DNA of 12,091 nucleotides, taken from positions 1 to 12,091 of the forward strand of contig USNX01000016.1 in the NCBI GenBank assembly GCA_900556205.1, given 5' to 3'. This DNA comes from an uncultured Collinsella sp. GTDB taxonomy: Bacteria > Actinomycetota > Coriobacteriia > Coriobacteriales > Coriobacteriaceae. The notes under the pieces were generated by a model. It searched no databases and had not been told where the DNA came from. It worked only from the letters and a program-made list of their open reading frames with translations. A program made the translations under genes and the position numbers. Positions 5,589 through 12,091 of the stretch are shown piece after piece (within the stretch, counting starts at the first letter, position 1; each line of letters begins with the position of its first letter).

Positions 5589-7788
5589 ACTCGCTTGGGG
5601 CAACGTCCGCCGCGCCGGCCGCGACTACCTCGTCTACCTTTTGACGCTCACCCTGGGCGTCACGGTCTTCTATGCCTTTAACACCATCTCGATGCAGGTC
5701 GACATCGCCGGAATCGATGAAGAGGGCTTGGCGCAGGTTATGGGCAGCATACTCGGAGACCTGACGTACTTTTTGGCCGGTGTCATGGCCTTTTTGATGG
5801 TGTACGCCAATAACTTCATCATGAAACGCCGCAAGAAGGAGTTTGGCCTGTACCAGGTGCTCGGCATGGGGCGCGGGCGCGTCGCCACGATCATGGCGCT
5901 CGAGACCGTGATCGTATCGGTCGTGGCCTTTGTCGCCGGCATTGTGCTGGGTGTGGGACTCTCCCAGCTCATGACGTTCTTTACGGCCTCGCTCTTTAAG
6001 ACACAGATCGCCAATTTCCACTTCTTTTTCTCGGTGCATGCGTTCAATCTGACCCTTGCCTGCATGCTCGTAATGTTCGTGCTCACGCTACTGCTGAACC
6101 TTCGCGCCGTGCGTCGTACCAAACTCATCGAGCTTATGGGTGCCGAGCGTCGCAACGAGAGCATCAAGACACGCAACCCTTGGATCGCGATTGCCATCTT
6201 TGCCGTGGGCGTGGTGCTGGTGGGCGTGGCCTATTACCGTCTGCTACGTGATGGGTTCCCGCTAACCGCGACGGACAGCAAGCTGCAAGAGGCCATGAGC
6301 CAGTTTGGCATTACGACCGCTATGGTTACCGTGGGCACCTTTGCCCTGTTCTGGGGACTCTCGGGCATGCTCATCAAGCTGCTGCAGAGCCTGCGCGGCG
6401 TGTATTGGCGCGGCCTCAACATGTTTACCGTGCGCCAGCTTGCGGCGAAGGTCAACACGGTGTGCTTTTCGATGGGCGTCATCGCGATGCTCCTGTTTTT
6501 GGCCATCACCTCGGTGACGTGCGGTATGTCAATTGCCAACGTGATGAATGAAAACCTGGAGCGCTATAACCCTGTTGACGTGTCTCAGACGTATGTCTAT
6601 TACACGCCCGATACACTCGACTACTACAAAGGGTACAAAGGGTATGCCAATCCGTCTGAGGTCGATCGCATGGTGTTGGCCGATACAACGGTCGATTTGT
6701 ACCCTGCATGGCACGGCAAGGGCAAGTCGGCGGACAACAACGTCGAGACCGGCAAGAAGGTCGATATCTCCGATGTTGCCGGTGAGCATGTGCAGATCGA
6801 TTCGTATCTGAGTTACCCATTTGGCGGCTCGAATCCTTCGGTGACCCCAAGTGAGATGTGCAAGATTATGGGCGAAAAGCTTCCCAAAGCGTTCGGGGGT
6901 AGCAATGCCGATACGATGGGTCTGTTTGTGACGCCGGCGAGCCAGTACAACAAACTGCGTCAGATGATGGGCGAGGAGCCGGTGCACATCGGTCACGACC
7001 AGTATCTGCTCACATGTGATATGGGCGGCGAGCTGGTCGACCTGTACACCAAGTATATGGCTGGCGGCCATGCCCTTACCTTGGGCGGGCATACGCTCAA
7101 GCCCGCAACCGATAAGTCGGACGAAGATACGGCGGCCATCGCCAACTCGGCGATGGGCAGTAATCCGGGTACCGTCGTCGTTGCCGATGAGCTGTTGTCC
7201 CAACTTAATCTGCAGCCGTATTCCAGTAGCCTGCTCGTTAACTACAAACAGGGGATGGATACGACCGAGGCAGACGAGAGCATTAAATACACTCTGCTCG
7301 ACAATCTGCTCGTTGACGGCAAGGAGCCGGGGTCGTGGGGAATCTTTATCACACGCTCCGAAATGTACACGCAAGCAGCGCAAATGAACGGTCTTATTAG
7401 CTACCTAGCCATCTACATCGGCTTTGTATTGGTCGTTGCATGCGCGGCGATTCTGTCGATCCAGCAACTCTCCAACGTGGCCGACGGCAGCCGCAGTTAT
7501 CGTGTGCTGGCACAGATTGGCTGTGACGACCGCCAGATTCGCCATTCGGTGATGGCGCAGCAAGCGGTATTCTTCCTGTTCCCGCTGGTAGTGGGCCTGG
7601 CGCACTCCTTTGTGGCACTTAAGGTGATCATCGAGATGGTGAGCATTTTCGGAGCTATGAGCATCGGCGGCACCGTGGGCCTCACCTGCGCGATCTTCCT
7701 GGCAGCCTACGGCGGCTACTTCCTGGTGACGTACCTCATGAGTGCCGGCATGGTACAAGCTGCCATCGCCACCCGCTACAGCGAGTAG
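5578..7788 (+). CDS. FtsX-like ABC transporter permease, BceB type
   Basis: A 736-aa integral membrane protein, partner of the preceding ATPase. The opening segment (MLCKLAWGNVRRAGRDYLVY) and layout match BceB-type permeases: seven predicted membrane helices in residues 1-315, a large extracellular domain of about 290 residues (about 313-603), then three helices at the C-terminus, ten in total. The extracellular domain is somewhat larger than the roughly 200 residues usual in BceB; in this family it contacts the peptide substrate and the sensor kinase. The frame is open from a GTG at 5566, but the ATG at 5578 fits the family start and has GGTGAGG about 6 nt upstream. Usually bceRS two-component genes accompany such pumps; none is in this window. 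Role in antimicrobial peptide detoxification is therefore a family-based inference. Confidence 0.9.
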   Translation: MLCKLAWGNVRRAGRDYLVYLLTLTLGVTVFYAFNTISMQVDIAGIDEEGLAQVMGSILGDLTYFLAGVMAFLMVYANNFIMKRRKKEFGLYQVLGMGRGRVATIMALETVIVSVVAFVAGIVLGVGLSQLMTFFTASLFKTQIANFHFFFSVHAFNLTLACMLVMFVLTLLLNLRAVRRTKLIELMGAERRNESIKTRNPWIAIAIFAVGVVLVGVAYYRLLRDGFPLTATDSKLQEAMSQFGITTAMVTVGTFALFWGLSGMLIKLLQSLRGVYWRGLNMFTVRQLAAKVNTVCFSMGVIAMLLFLAITSVTCGMSIANVMNENLERYNPVDVSQTYVYYTPDTLDYYKGYKGYANPSEVDRMVLADTTVDLYPAWHGKGKSADNNVETGKKVDISDVAGEHVQIDSYLSYPFGGSNPSVTPSEMCKIMGEKLPKAFGGSNADTMGLFVTPASQYNKLRQMMGEEPVHIGHDQYLLTCDMGGELVDLYTKYMAGGHALTLGGHTLKPATDKSDEDTAAIANSAMGSNPGTVVVADELLSQLNLQPYSSSLLVNYKQGMDTTEADESIKYTLLDNLLVDGKEPGSWGIFITRSEMYTQAAQMNGLISYLAIYIGFVLVVACAAILSIQQLSNVADGSRSYRVLAQIGCDDRQIRHSVMAQQAVFFLFPLVVGLAHSFVALKVIIEMVSIFGAMSIGGTVGLTCAIFLAAYGGYFLVTYLMSAGMVQAAIATRYSE

Positions 7789-7825
7789 CAAGCGGGCAAA
7801 ACCGTCACAAAACCAGCGTGAATAG

Positions 7826-7858
7826 CCGCCGCGAGGGAAAGCAACTCCCTCGCGGCGG
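7826..7858 (+). terminator. Hairpin after the ABC operon, probable terminator without T tract
   Basis: CCGCCGCGAGGGA (7826-7838) pairs perfectly with 7846-7858 across a 7-nt loop, 37 nt after the permease stop. The stem is very stable, but the following bases (TCGACGTTTGCCC) have no U-tract. It may act as a weak terminator, as a 3' stabilising stem, or together with the adjacent hairpin. Confidence 0.55.
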
Positions 7859-7875
7859 TCGACGTTTGCCCAGAT

Positions 7876-7914
7876 AAAACCTACCAAAATAAACCTGTCC
7901 CTTTTTGGCAGGTT
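7876..7914 (-). terminator. Rho-independent terminator of the aguR-like gene
   Basis: On the minus strand AACCTGCCAAAA (7914-7903) pairs with TTTTGGTAGGTT (7889-7878), including one G-T pair, and continues as TTATC after the stem. The hairpin starts within the stop codon of the regulator gene. The G-T pair would be an A-C mismatch in plus-strand RNA, so the structure suits minus-strand transcription. The 13-nt loop contains GGGACAGGTT, matching the loop motif of the terminator at 923-968. Confidence 0.7.
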
Positions 7915-8893
7915 AGCGCTTCCAAAAGTGGAGGATGAGCGTGGTGCGGTTTTGCTGTTCGGTTTTGACCAGGATGTTGTGGATGTGGGTTTTGACGGTG
8001 CCCACGGCAAGGAACAGCTCGTCGGCGATCTCTTGGTTCGACTTGCCCAGCACAACCAGGCGCATGACCTCGGTCTCGCGGTTGGAGAGCTTGTAGGCGT
8101 TGCGATAGAAGGGCATCTGCTCTTCGATGTGTCGATCAAGATCGCTGACGTTCTTTTCCTCGGGAGCCTCCTGCATGCGGATCGAAAGCACGTGATAGGC
8201 GTAGATGATCAGCAGGATGGCAAAGTAGCAAGCGAAGACGTTCTCGCTAAAGTTGCGCTCGGACAGGTACAGCTGCAGCCAAGAGGGCGCCAGGCTCATG
8301 GGAACTACCAGGATGTTGTAGAAGTCCTCGGCAACGATGCAGCCAACCAGAATGGCGCCGATAATCAGGTGTTTCTTTTGGTTGTTAACACGTGCCTTCA
8401 GCTCAACCTTCGTACTCTTGCGAGCCGTCCAAAAGATATACAGTCCCACAAAGACAAGGAACACCTGGCGCATGGTGTAGTAAAGCCACTGGTGCATGGG
8501 ACCATAGGGGACGGCGACGGTAATCAACAGCTCGCTTACCAAGAACGTTGCGACGGGAATGACGAACAGCTTCTTAGAGTGCTTGTCGAGCAAATCCATG
8601 GCAATCAGCCAAATAAAAGCCTGTGAAGCGGTCGCCACAAGGGTCCGCAACACAGGCATGGTAATTGAGTAATAGTCGCTGGCTGGAAAGCTCTGGTTTT
8701 GCAACGTGTATTCAAAAAAGAAGATCTCGGTCATCTCGATGGCGTAGCAAATAAAAACGCCGCTGCCATAGATAAAGAAGCGTCGACGAGACGAGGCATA
8801 GGCGGCAAGCGAAAGCACCGCCGTCACAATACAGATAACGAGTATCGCTAGGGTGTAGAAGAACATGAGCGTGTTCATCTGTCGCCGTCCCAT
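7913..8893 (-). CDS. aguR: Membrane-bound LuxR-type regulator of the agmatine locus (AguR-like)
   Basis: A 326-aa one-component regulator with a membrane sensor and a cytoplasmic DNA-binding domain. About seven hydrophobic helices are visible (near 8-31, 38-60, 77-102, 108-130, 135-156, 174-197 and 218-238). A linker follows, then a LuxR/GerE helix-turn-helix at 269-326 (LSNRETEVMRLVVLGKSNQEIADEL, split here only by reading, then GTVKTHIHNIL). There is no receiver or kinase domain. It is divergent from putrescine carbamoyltransferase, the arrangement of aguR in lactic acid bacteria, where membrane LuxR-type AguR activates aguBDAC in response to agmatine. Similar 7-helix LuxR proteins are abundant in Coriobacteriia, so the AguR role rests on context. 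The start may be 8893 or the ATG at 8878 (MNTLMFFYT); neither has a strong ribosome site. Confidence 0.75.
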   Translation of the reverse strand: MGRRQMNTLMFFYTLAILVICIVTAVLSLAAYASSRRRFFIYGSGVFICYAIEMTEIFFFEYTLQNQSFPASDYYSITMPVLRTLVATASQAFIWLIAMDLLDKHSKKLFVIPVATFLVSELLITVAVPYGPMHQWLYYTMRQVFLVFVGLYIFWTARKSTKVELKARVNNQKKHLIIGAILVGCIVAEDFYNILVVPMSLAPSWLQLYLSERNFSENVFACYFAILLIIYAYHVLSIRMQEAPEEKNVSDLDRHIEEQMPFYRNAYKLSNRETEVMRLVVLGKSNQEIADELFLAVGTVKTHIHNILVKTEQQNRTTLILHFWKR

Positions 8894-8915
8894 CTCATCT
8901 GATCTTTGGATAAGC

Positions 8916-8932
8916 TCCGTAAACCCTACGGA
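8916..8932. promoter_or_regulatory. Dyad TCCGT-N7-ACGGA upstream of the aguR-like gene
   Basis: TCCGT (8916-8920) and ACGGA (8928-8932) form an inverted repeat around 7 bases, 23 nt before the regulator's start codon. It shares the CCGT/ACGG half-site with the dyads at 8996-9005 and 9074-9083, so it may be a related binding site or a hairpin in the regulator's leader. Confidence 0.35.
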
Positions 8933-8994
8933 TATACCGCCCTCAACCGTATGTCCCGTTGCGGATTAGAGGACGTGATACAGGATACCCGTAT

Positions 8995-9084
8995 ACCGTT
9001 CACGGTTCTAGATAGTAAACCCCCTGCAAGCCAGCTACCTGCGGGTTTATATTGGTTTAGAGGGGGTGTAACTCCGTGAACGGT
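8995..9084. promoter_or_regulatory. Paired CCGT-N2-ACGG dyads bracketing alternative stem-loops (aguR-aguB control region)
   Basis: ACCGTTCACGG (8995-9005) and CCGTGAACGGT (9074-9084) are perfect 11-bp inverted copies, and each contains its own CCGT-N2-ACGG dyad. Between them TAAACCC...GCA (9016-9028) can pair with TGCGGGTTTA (9040-9049), while ACCCCCT (9019-9025) can instead pair with AGGGGGT (9061-9067); the two pairings exclude each other. The region lies in the 314-bp gap between the divergent regulator and aguB, so it is the natural place for regulator binding or for an RNA switch. Function is inferred only. Confidence 0.45.
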
Positions 9085-9132
9085 CTTTAATCCCGAATAA
9101 ACTAGGTAAAAATTGCATACGGGTGAATGATG

Positions 9133-9168
9133 GTGTTGTCAACACGAGGCGTGATGTACGAGCGCCTC
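9133..9168. promoter_or_regulatory. 13-bp palindrome and leader hairpin upstream of aguB
   Basis: GTGTTGTCAACAC (9133-9145) is a perfect dyad around a central T. It is followed at once by GAGGCG (9146-9151) and CGCCTC (9163-9168), which can form a 6-bp hairpin. Both lie within the 75 nt before the aguB start. They could be an operator and a leader stem; no clear sigma-70 promoter was found nearby. Confidence 0.35.
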
Positions 9169-9207
9169 TCAGTAATAGTCGGCAAGACCGGCGGAAAGGA
9201 AATCGAC

Positions 9208-10281
9208 ATGGCACTGCCTAAGGATTTCATCGACACCAACGACTTCACCAAAGAGCAGATCCTGGCTATCGAGGATCTTGGCCTGGCAATGAAGAAGGCC
9301 ATCAAGGTTGACGGTTATTATCCGCACCTGCTCCGCAACAAGAGCCTTGGCATGATCTTCCAGCAGGTTTCCACCCGCACCCGTCTTTCCTTCGAGACCG
9401 CTATGACCGACCTCGGCGGCCACGCTCAGTTCTATGGCCCTGGCACCATCCAGCTCGGTGGCCACGAGTCCCTGGGCGACACCGCTCGCGTCATGGGTTC
9501 GCTGCTCGACATCATGATGGCTCGCGTTGACCGTCACAAGGACGTCGTCGGCCTTGCCGAGGGCTCCGCTGTGCCCGTCATCAACGGCATGTCCGAGTTC
9601 AACCATCCCACGCAGGAGATGGGCGACCTCATGACCATGCTCGAGAACCTCCCCGAGGGCAAGAAGATCGAGGACTGCACCCTGGCCTTCATCGGCGACG
9701 CCACCCAGGTCTGCGTCTCTCTCATGTTCATCGCCTCCAAGGTCGGCATGAAGTTCGTCCAGTTTGGACCTAAGGGCCACCAGATCCCCGACGGCGGCCT
9801 GCACGTTGGTACCGTTGAGGAGCGCGCCGAGTTCGGCAAGCAGATGATGGCCATCGCCGAGGAGAACTGCAAGGTTTCCGGCGGCTCCATCGTCATCTCC
9901 GACGACATCGAGTGCATCAAGGGTGCCGACTTCATCTACACCGACGTGTGGTATGGCCTGTACGACGAGGAGGTCTCGGGCGAGAACTACATGGACGTGT
10001 TCTATCCCAAGTATCAGGTCACCATGGACATGATGAACTTCGCCGGCGCAGACTCCAAGTTCATGCACTGCCTGCCGGCCACCCGCAACGAGGAGGTCGT
10101 CGACGAGGTCATGGACGACCCCGAGCGCTCCCTGTGCTGGGTCGAGGCCGAGAACCGCAAGCACTCCATCCGTGCTCTCCTTGCCGCTCTGGGCAAGCGC
10201 ACCCCGCTCAACGACGAGGGTGTCGAGTACTCCGCCAAGGCCGAGCTCCACGCCGCTCTCGAGGCTCTCGAGCAGCTCTAA
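9208..10281 (+). CDS. aguB: Putrescine carbamoyltransferase
   Basis: A 357-aa cytoplasmic transcarbamoylase. In the agmatine deiminase pathway it splits carbamoylputrescine with phosphate into putrescine and carbamoyl phosphate. Carbamoyl-phosphate binding motif STRTR (55-59), HPTQE (133-137) and HCLP (287-290) are present. It differs from ornithine carbamoyltransferase in the segment [12 protein letters not shown] (76-87) and in [14 protein letters not shown], both characteristic of putrescine carbamoyltransferase, as are FGPKG and [12 protein letters not shown]. The frame is open from 9127, but the ATG at 9208 fits the family start and has GGAAAGGA 7 nt upstream. The antiporter gene follows, and a LuxR-type membrane regulator is divergent, supporting the agmatine assignment. 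Strongly biased codons suggest high expression. The symbols ptcA and aguB are both used for this enzyme. Confidence 0.9.
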   Translation: MALPKDFIDTNDFTKEQILAIEDLGLAMKKAIKVDGYYPHLLRNKSLGMIFQQVSTRTRLSFETAMTDLGGHAQFYGPGTIQLGGHESLGDTARVMGSLLDIMMARVDRHKDVVGLAEGSAVPVINGMSEFNHPTQEMGDLMTMLENLPEGKKIEDCTLAFIGDATQVCVSLMFIASKVGMKFVQFGPKGHQIPDGGLHVGTVEERAEFGKQMMAIAEENCKVSGGSIVISDDIECIKGADFIYTDVWYGLYDEEVSGENYMDVFYPKYQVTMDMMNFAGADSKFMHCLPATRNEEVVDEVMDDPERSLCWVEAENRKHSIRALLAALGKRTPLNDEGVEYSAKAELHAALEALEQL

Positions 10282-10307
10282 GCCCCAAGGCTTTTAAAAG
10301 CACGTTT

Positions 10308-10382
10308 GCGGGCGGCGGATGCTCGTCTCCTGTCGCCCGCTCACCGAGGCCCAAGCGATTGCCTTAGTGCCTTGGGCCTCGG
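10308..10382 (+). other. Two tandem hairpins between aguB and aguD
   Basis: The 132-bp spacer holds GCGGGCG/CGCCCGC (10308-10314 with 10334-10340) and a perfect 12-bp stem, CCGAGGCCCAAG with CTTGGGCCTCGG (10344-10355 and 10371-10382, 15-nt loop). A 12-bp palindrome GCTTTTAAAAGC lies just before (10290-10301). No U-tract follows the second stem. They may stabilise the aguB message, mark an RNA processing site, or cause partial termination giving more AguB than AguD. Confidence 0.55.
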
Positions 10383-10413
10383 ATCTGTCCAAGACTGAGC
10401 AAAGGAGCTCATC

Positions 10414-11844
10414 ATGAGCGACGGAAAGAAAAAGCTTTCCTTCTTGACGGTCATTTCGACCATCATCTGCGTCGTCTTCGTCTGCGAGGCCGCCGCGCCT
10501 GCTGCTGCCATTGGCAACCAGCAGTTCTTCTGGTGGATCTTCCTGATCCTGACCTTCCTGCTCCCGTATGGCATGGTTGTCGCCGAGCTCGGCACCACCT
10601 ATGACGGCGAGGGTGGCATTTACGACTGGGTACGCGATGGCCTGGGCGACAAGTGGGGCGCCCGCATTTCGTACTACTACTGGGTTAACTACCCGCTGTG
10701 GATTGCCTCGCTGGCTACCATGTTCCCCGACATTCTGGGCATGGTCTTTGGCGTTGAGTTCAATCTGATCGCCAAGATGGGTATCGATCTTGCCTTTGTG
10801 TGGATCGTCTACCTCATGGGCCGCTCCAAGGCGGCTGACTCCGAGTGGGTCCTCAACGGTGGCGCCATCATCAAGGTCGCCGTTGCCGTTATCGTCGGCG
10901 CTCTGGGCATTTGGTACGCCATGGAGAATGGTTTTGCGAACGATATGTCCGCCACCACCTTCCTGCCCGAGCTCACCAACACTAACGCCCTCGGCTATCT
11001 GTCGATCATCATCTTTAACTTCATGGGCTTCGAGGTCATCTGCACCATGACCGACGACATGGCCGATCCTGCTCGCGATATCCCCAAGGCAATCATTGTC
11101 GGTGGTCTGTCCATCGCCGTGATCTACCTGTTCGCCGGCTTTGGCATCGGTGCCGCCGTGCCGGCCGATGCCATCGACCCCGACTACGGCATGATCTTTG
11201 CCGTCCAGACCATGGTGGGCGACTCCATGATCTTCAAGGTCATCTGCATCGCCTTCCTGATCACCCTGTTCGCCAACATGGCTGCTTGGTCCTTCGGCGT
11301 CAACTCCGTCGCTCGCTATGCTGCCGAGCACGGCAACATGCCCAAGGTCTTTGCTTCGATGATCTCCAAGGACGACATGCCCAACGGCGCCAACCTGGTC
11401 AACGCTATCGTCGCCTCCCTGGTGCTGTGCCTGCAGCTGGTTCCCATCGATGCCATCTCCAACGGCGTCTTCTGGATGCTCTTTGGCACCTCCGTCGTCT
11501 TCCTGCTGCTCACCTACATCCCGATGTTCCCGGCGTTCCTCAACCTTCGTAAGAACGACCCCAACCGTGAGCGCATCTTCACGTTCCCGTTTAAGGGCAC
11601 CATGATGAAGGTCATGCTGGCCATTCCTTGCATCGAGCTGGTCCTGGCCATCGTCGCGACTTTGATTCCGTTCTCCGCCGCTGAGATTAGCGACAAGGTT
11701 CCGATGATCGTCATCTTCATCGTGCTCTTGCTCATCGGCGAGGTCGTCCGCGTCGTGAGCGCCAAGGGCCGCGAGACCGAGTACAAGGGTCTCACCCCCG
11801 AGCTGGCTGCTCAGCGTCTCGCTGAGGAAGCCGAAGAGGACTAG
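10414..11844 (+). CDS. aguD: Agmatine:putrescine antiporter (APC superfamily)
   Basis: A 476-aa integral membrane exchanger of the amino acid-polyamine-organocation superfamily, expected to import agmatine in exchange for putrescine. About twelve hydrophobic segments can be counted. The N-terminal stretch (VISTIICVVFVCEAAAPAAA, then IGNQQFFWWIF, ELGTTYDGEGGIYDW) closely matches AguD proteins of the agmatine deiminase pathway as remembered, and lies where the APC substrate-binding first helix is broken. The C-terminus is a short acidic cytoplasmic tail (AEEAEED). The ATG at 10414 has AAAGGAG 6 nt upstream. It follows putrescine carbamoyltransferase on the same strand after a 132-bp structured gap. 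Other cadaverine or glutamate/GABA-type exchangers are alternatives, but gene order favours agmatine/putrescine. Confidence 0.85.
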   Translation: MSDGKKKLSFLTVISTIICVVFVCEAAAPAAAIGNQQFFWWIFLILTFLLPYGMVVAELGTTYDGEGGIYDWVRDGLGDKWGARISYYYWVNYPLWIASLATMFPDILGMVFGVEFNLIAKMGIDLAFVWIVYLMGRSKAADSEWVLNGGAIIKVAVAVIVGALGIWYAMENGFANDMSATTFLPELTNTNALGYLSIIIFNFMGFEVICTMTDDMADPARDIPKAIIVGGLSIAVIYLFAGFGIGAAVPADAIDPDYGMIFAVQTMVGDSMIFKVICIAFLITLFANMAAWSFGVNSVARYAAEHGNMPKVFASMISKDDMPNGANLVNAIVASLVLCLQLVPIDAISNGVFWMLFGTSVVFLLLTYIPMFPAFLNLRKNDPNRERIFTFPFKGTMMKVMLAIPCIELVLAIVATLIPFSAAEISDKVPMIVIFIVLLLIGEVVRVVSAKGRETEYKGLTPELAAQRLAEEAEED

Positions 11845-11938
11845 AGCACCTGGATTCGGGGCTCCAACCCTCCTCGCGTACCAAAGTACGCTTCGTCGGG
11901 CTTGTCGCTCCCGACTCCGGGCACTCTAGCCTCTTCGG
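11831..11938 (+). repeat. Long inverted repeat spanning the aguD stop codon, with inner hairpins
   Basis: CCGAAGAGG-A-CTAGAG (11831-11846) pairs with CTCTAGCCTCTTCGG (11924-11938), 15 bp with a single bulged A, and it includes the last codons and stop of aguD. Inside are GCGTAC-CAAA-GTACGC (about 11876-11891) and GTCGGG/CCCGAC (about 11895-11915). The unit could fold into a branched structure. No T tract follows, so simple intrinsic termination is doubtful. Confidence 0.55.
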
Positions 11939-12091
11939 AGGCTTGCCCAAGCGACAGGTTTGCCAACCACTCCCTGGGGTGGGTGTGAGCGATAGCTCCG
12001 GTAACCACCGCCCGCCCCAATCTCTCTTCCGTATCCTTCGTGCGTTTTGTCTCCGCGCACCGGGTTACGTCGTCGCTCGCCGGTGCGACTC
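11845..12091. other. Intergenic region after aguD, no gene seen
   Basis: The last 247 bases hold no convincing coding frame. Beyond the inverted repeat described at 11831-11938 there are GGTT/AACC (11957-11968), a CCACTCC/GGGGTGG stem near 11968-11982 and CGCACCGG/CCGGTGCG (12056-12063 with 12080-12087). Agmatine deiminase and carbamate kinase genes, normal partners of aguBD, would have to lie beyond the window or elsewhere. Confidence 0.5.

Noticed and set aside
9169..10251. 360-residue open frame antisense to aguB
   Set aside because: Shadow of biased codon use in aguB; no recognisable motifs and no ribosome site.
10294..11331. 345-residue open frame antisense to aguD
   Set aside because: Very rich in Asp/Gly/His as expected from reading membrane-protein codons backwards; no family resemblance.
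11845..12091. tRNA-like sequence (GGTTGGAGCCCCGAATCC on the minus strand)
   Set aside because: It faintly recalls a T-arm but no acceptor stem, anticodon arm or cloverleaf could be built.
1..12091. CRISPR array, prophage, integrase, transposase or toxin-antitoxin system
   Set aside because: No regularly spaced repeats and no coding sequence with such domains were seen.

Overview
The window reads as a chromosomal segment of a GC-rich anaerobic actinobacterium of the class Coriobacteriia, most likely Collinsella or a close relative. This is an inference from codon use (strong preference for GAG, AAG, CTG/CTC and GCC in highly expressed genes), an oxygen-scavenging flavodiiron protein, and a seven-helix membrane LuxR regulator beside an agmatine-deiminase type cluster. 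No rRNA, tRNA, CRISPR array or intact mobile element was found.

Left part (1-2962): the 3' three quarters of a flavodiiron protein gene converges on a DeoR-family repressor gene, with a perfect 15-bp terminator between them. The repressor is divergent from a class II ketose-bisphosphate aldolase gene of the GatY/KbaY/FbaA type. The 334-bp gap between them holds a good promoter for the repressor and a triple 7-bp-spaced CTCAA repeat.

Middle part (2963-4802): the aldolase gene is followed by a terminator nested inside a perfect 29-bp inverted repeat, then about 540 bp in which no gene could be identified. Next comes a minus-strand gene encoding an unusual fusion: an N-terminal MutT-like Nudix hydrolase joined through a very basic linker to a C-terminal Vsr-type (very short patch) mismatch endonuclease. 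Its promoter region is divergent from that of the next operon and contains a perfect 12-bp palindrome and a second dyad.

Right-middle (4803-7914): a two-gene operon encodes a BceAB-like (MacB/FtsX-superfamily) ABC transporter, with an 11-nt overlap between ATPase and permease and no two-component system in view. It converges on the next cluster through two back-to-back hairpins.

Right part (7913-12091): a probable agmatine deiminase (AGDI) catabolic locus. A membrane-bound LuxR-type regulator (aguR-like) is divergent from putrescine carbamoyltransferase (aguB) and the agmatine:putrescine antiporter (aguD). Agmatine deiminase and carbamate kinase, expected partners, are not in the window. The aguR-aguB gap holds repeated CCGT-N2-ACGG dyads, competing stem-loops and a 13-bp palindrome. 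Strong hairpins also lie between aguB and aguD and across the aguD stop codon. In this pathway agmatine is imported in exchange for putrescine, deiminated to carbamoylputrescine, and split by AguB into putrescine and carbamoyl phosphate, which can yield ATP.

Main points for a second look are the Nudix-Vsr fusion, the 29-bp inverted repeat around the terminator, a GGGACAGGT loop motif shared by two otherwise different terminator hairpins, and the structured control regions of the agu locus.
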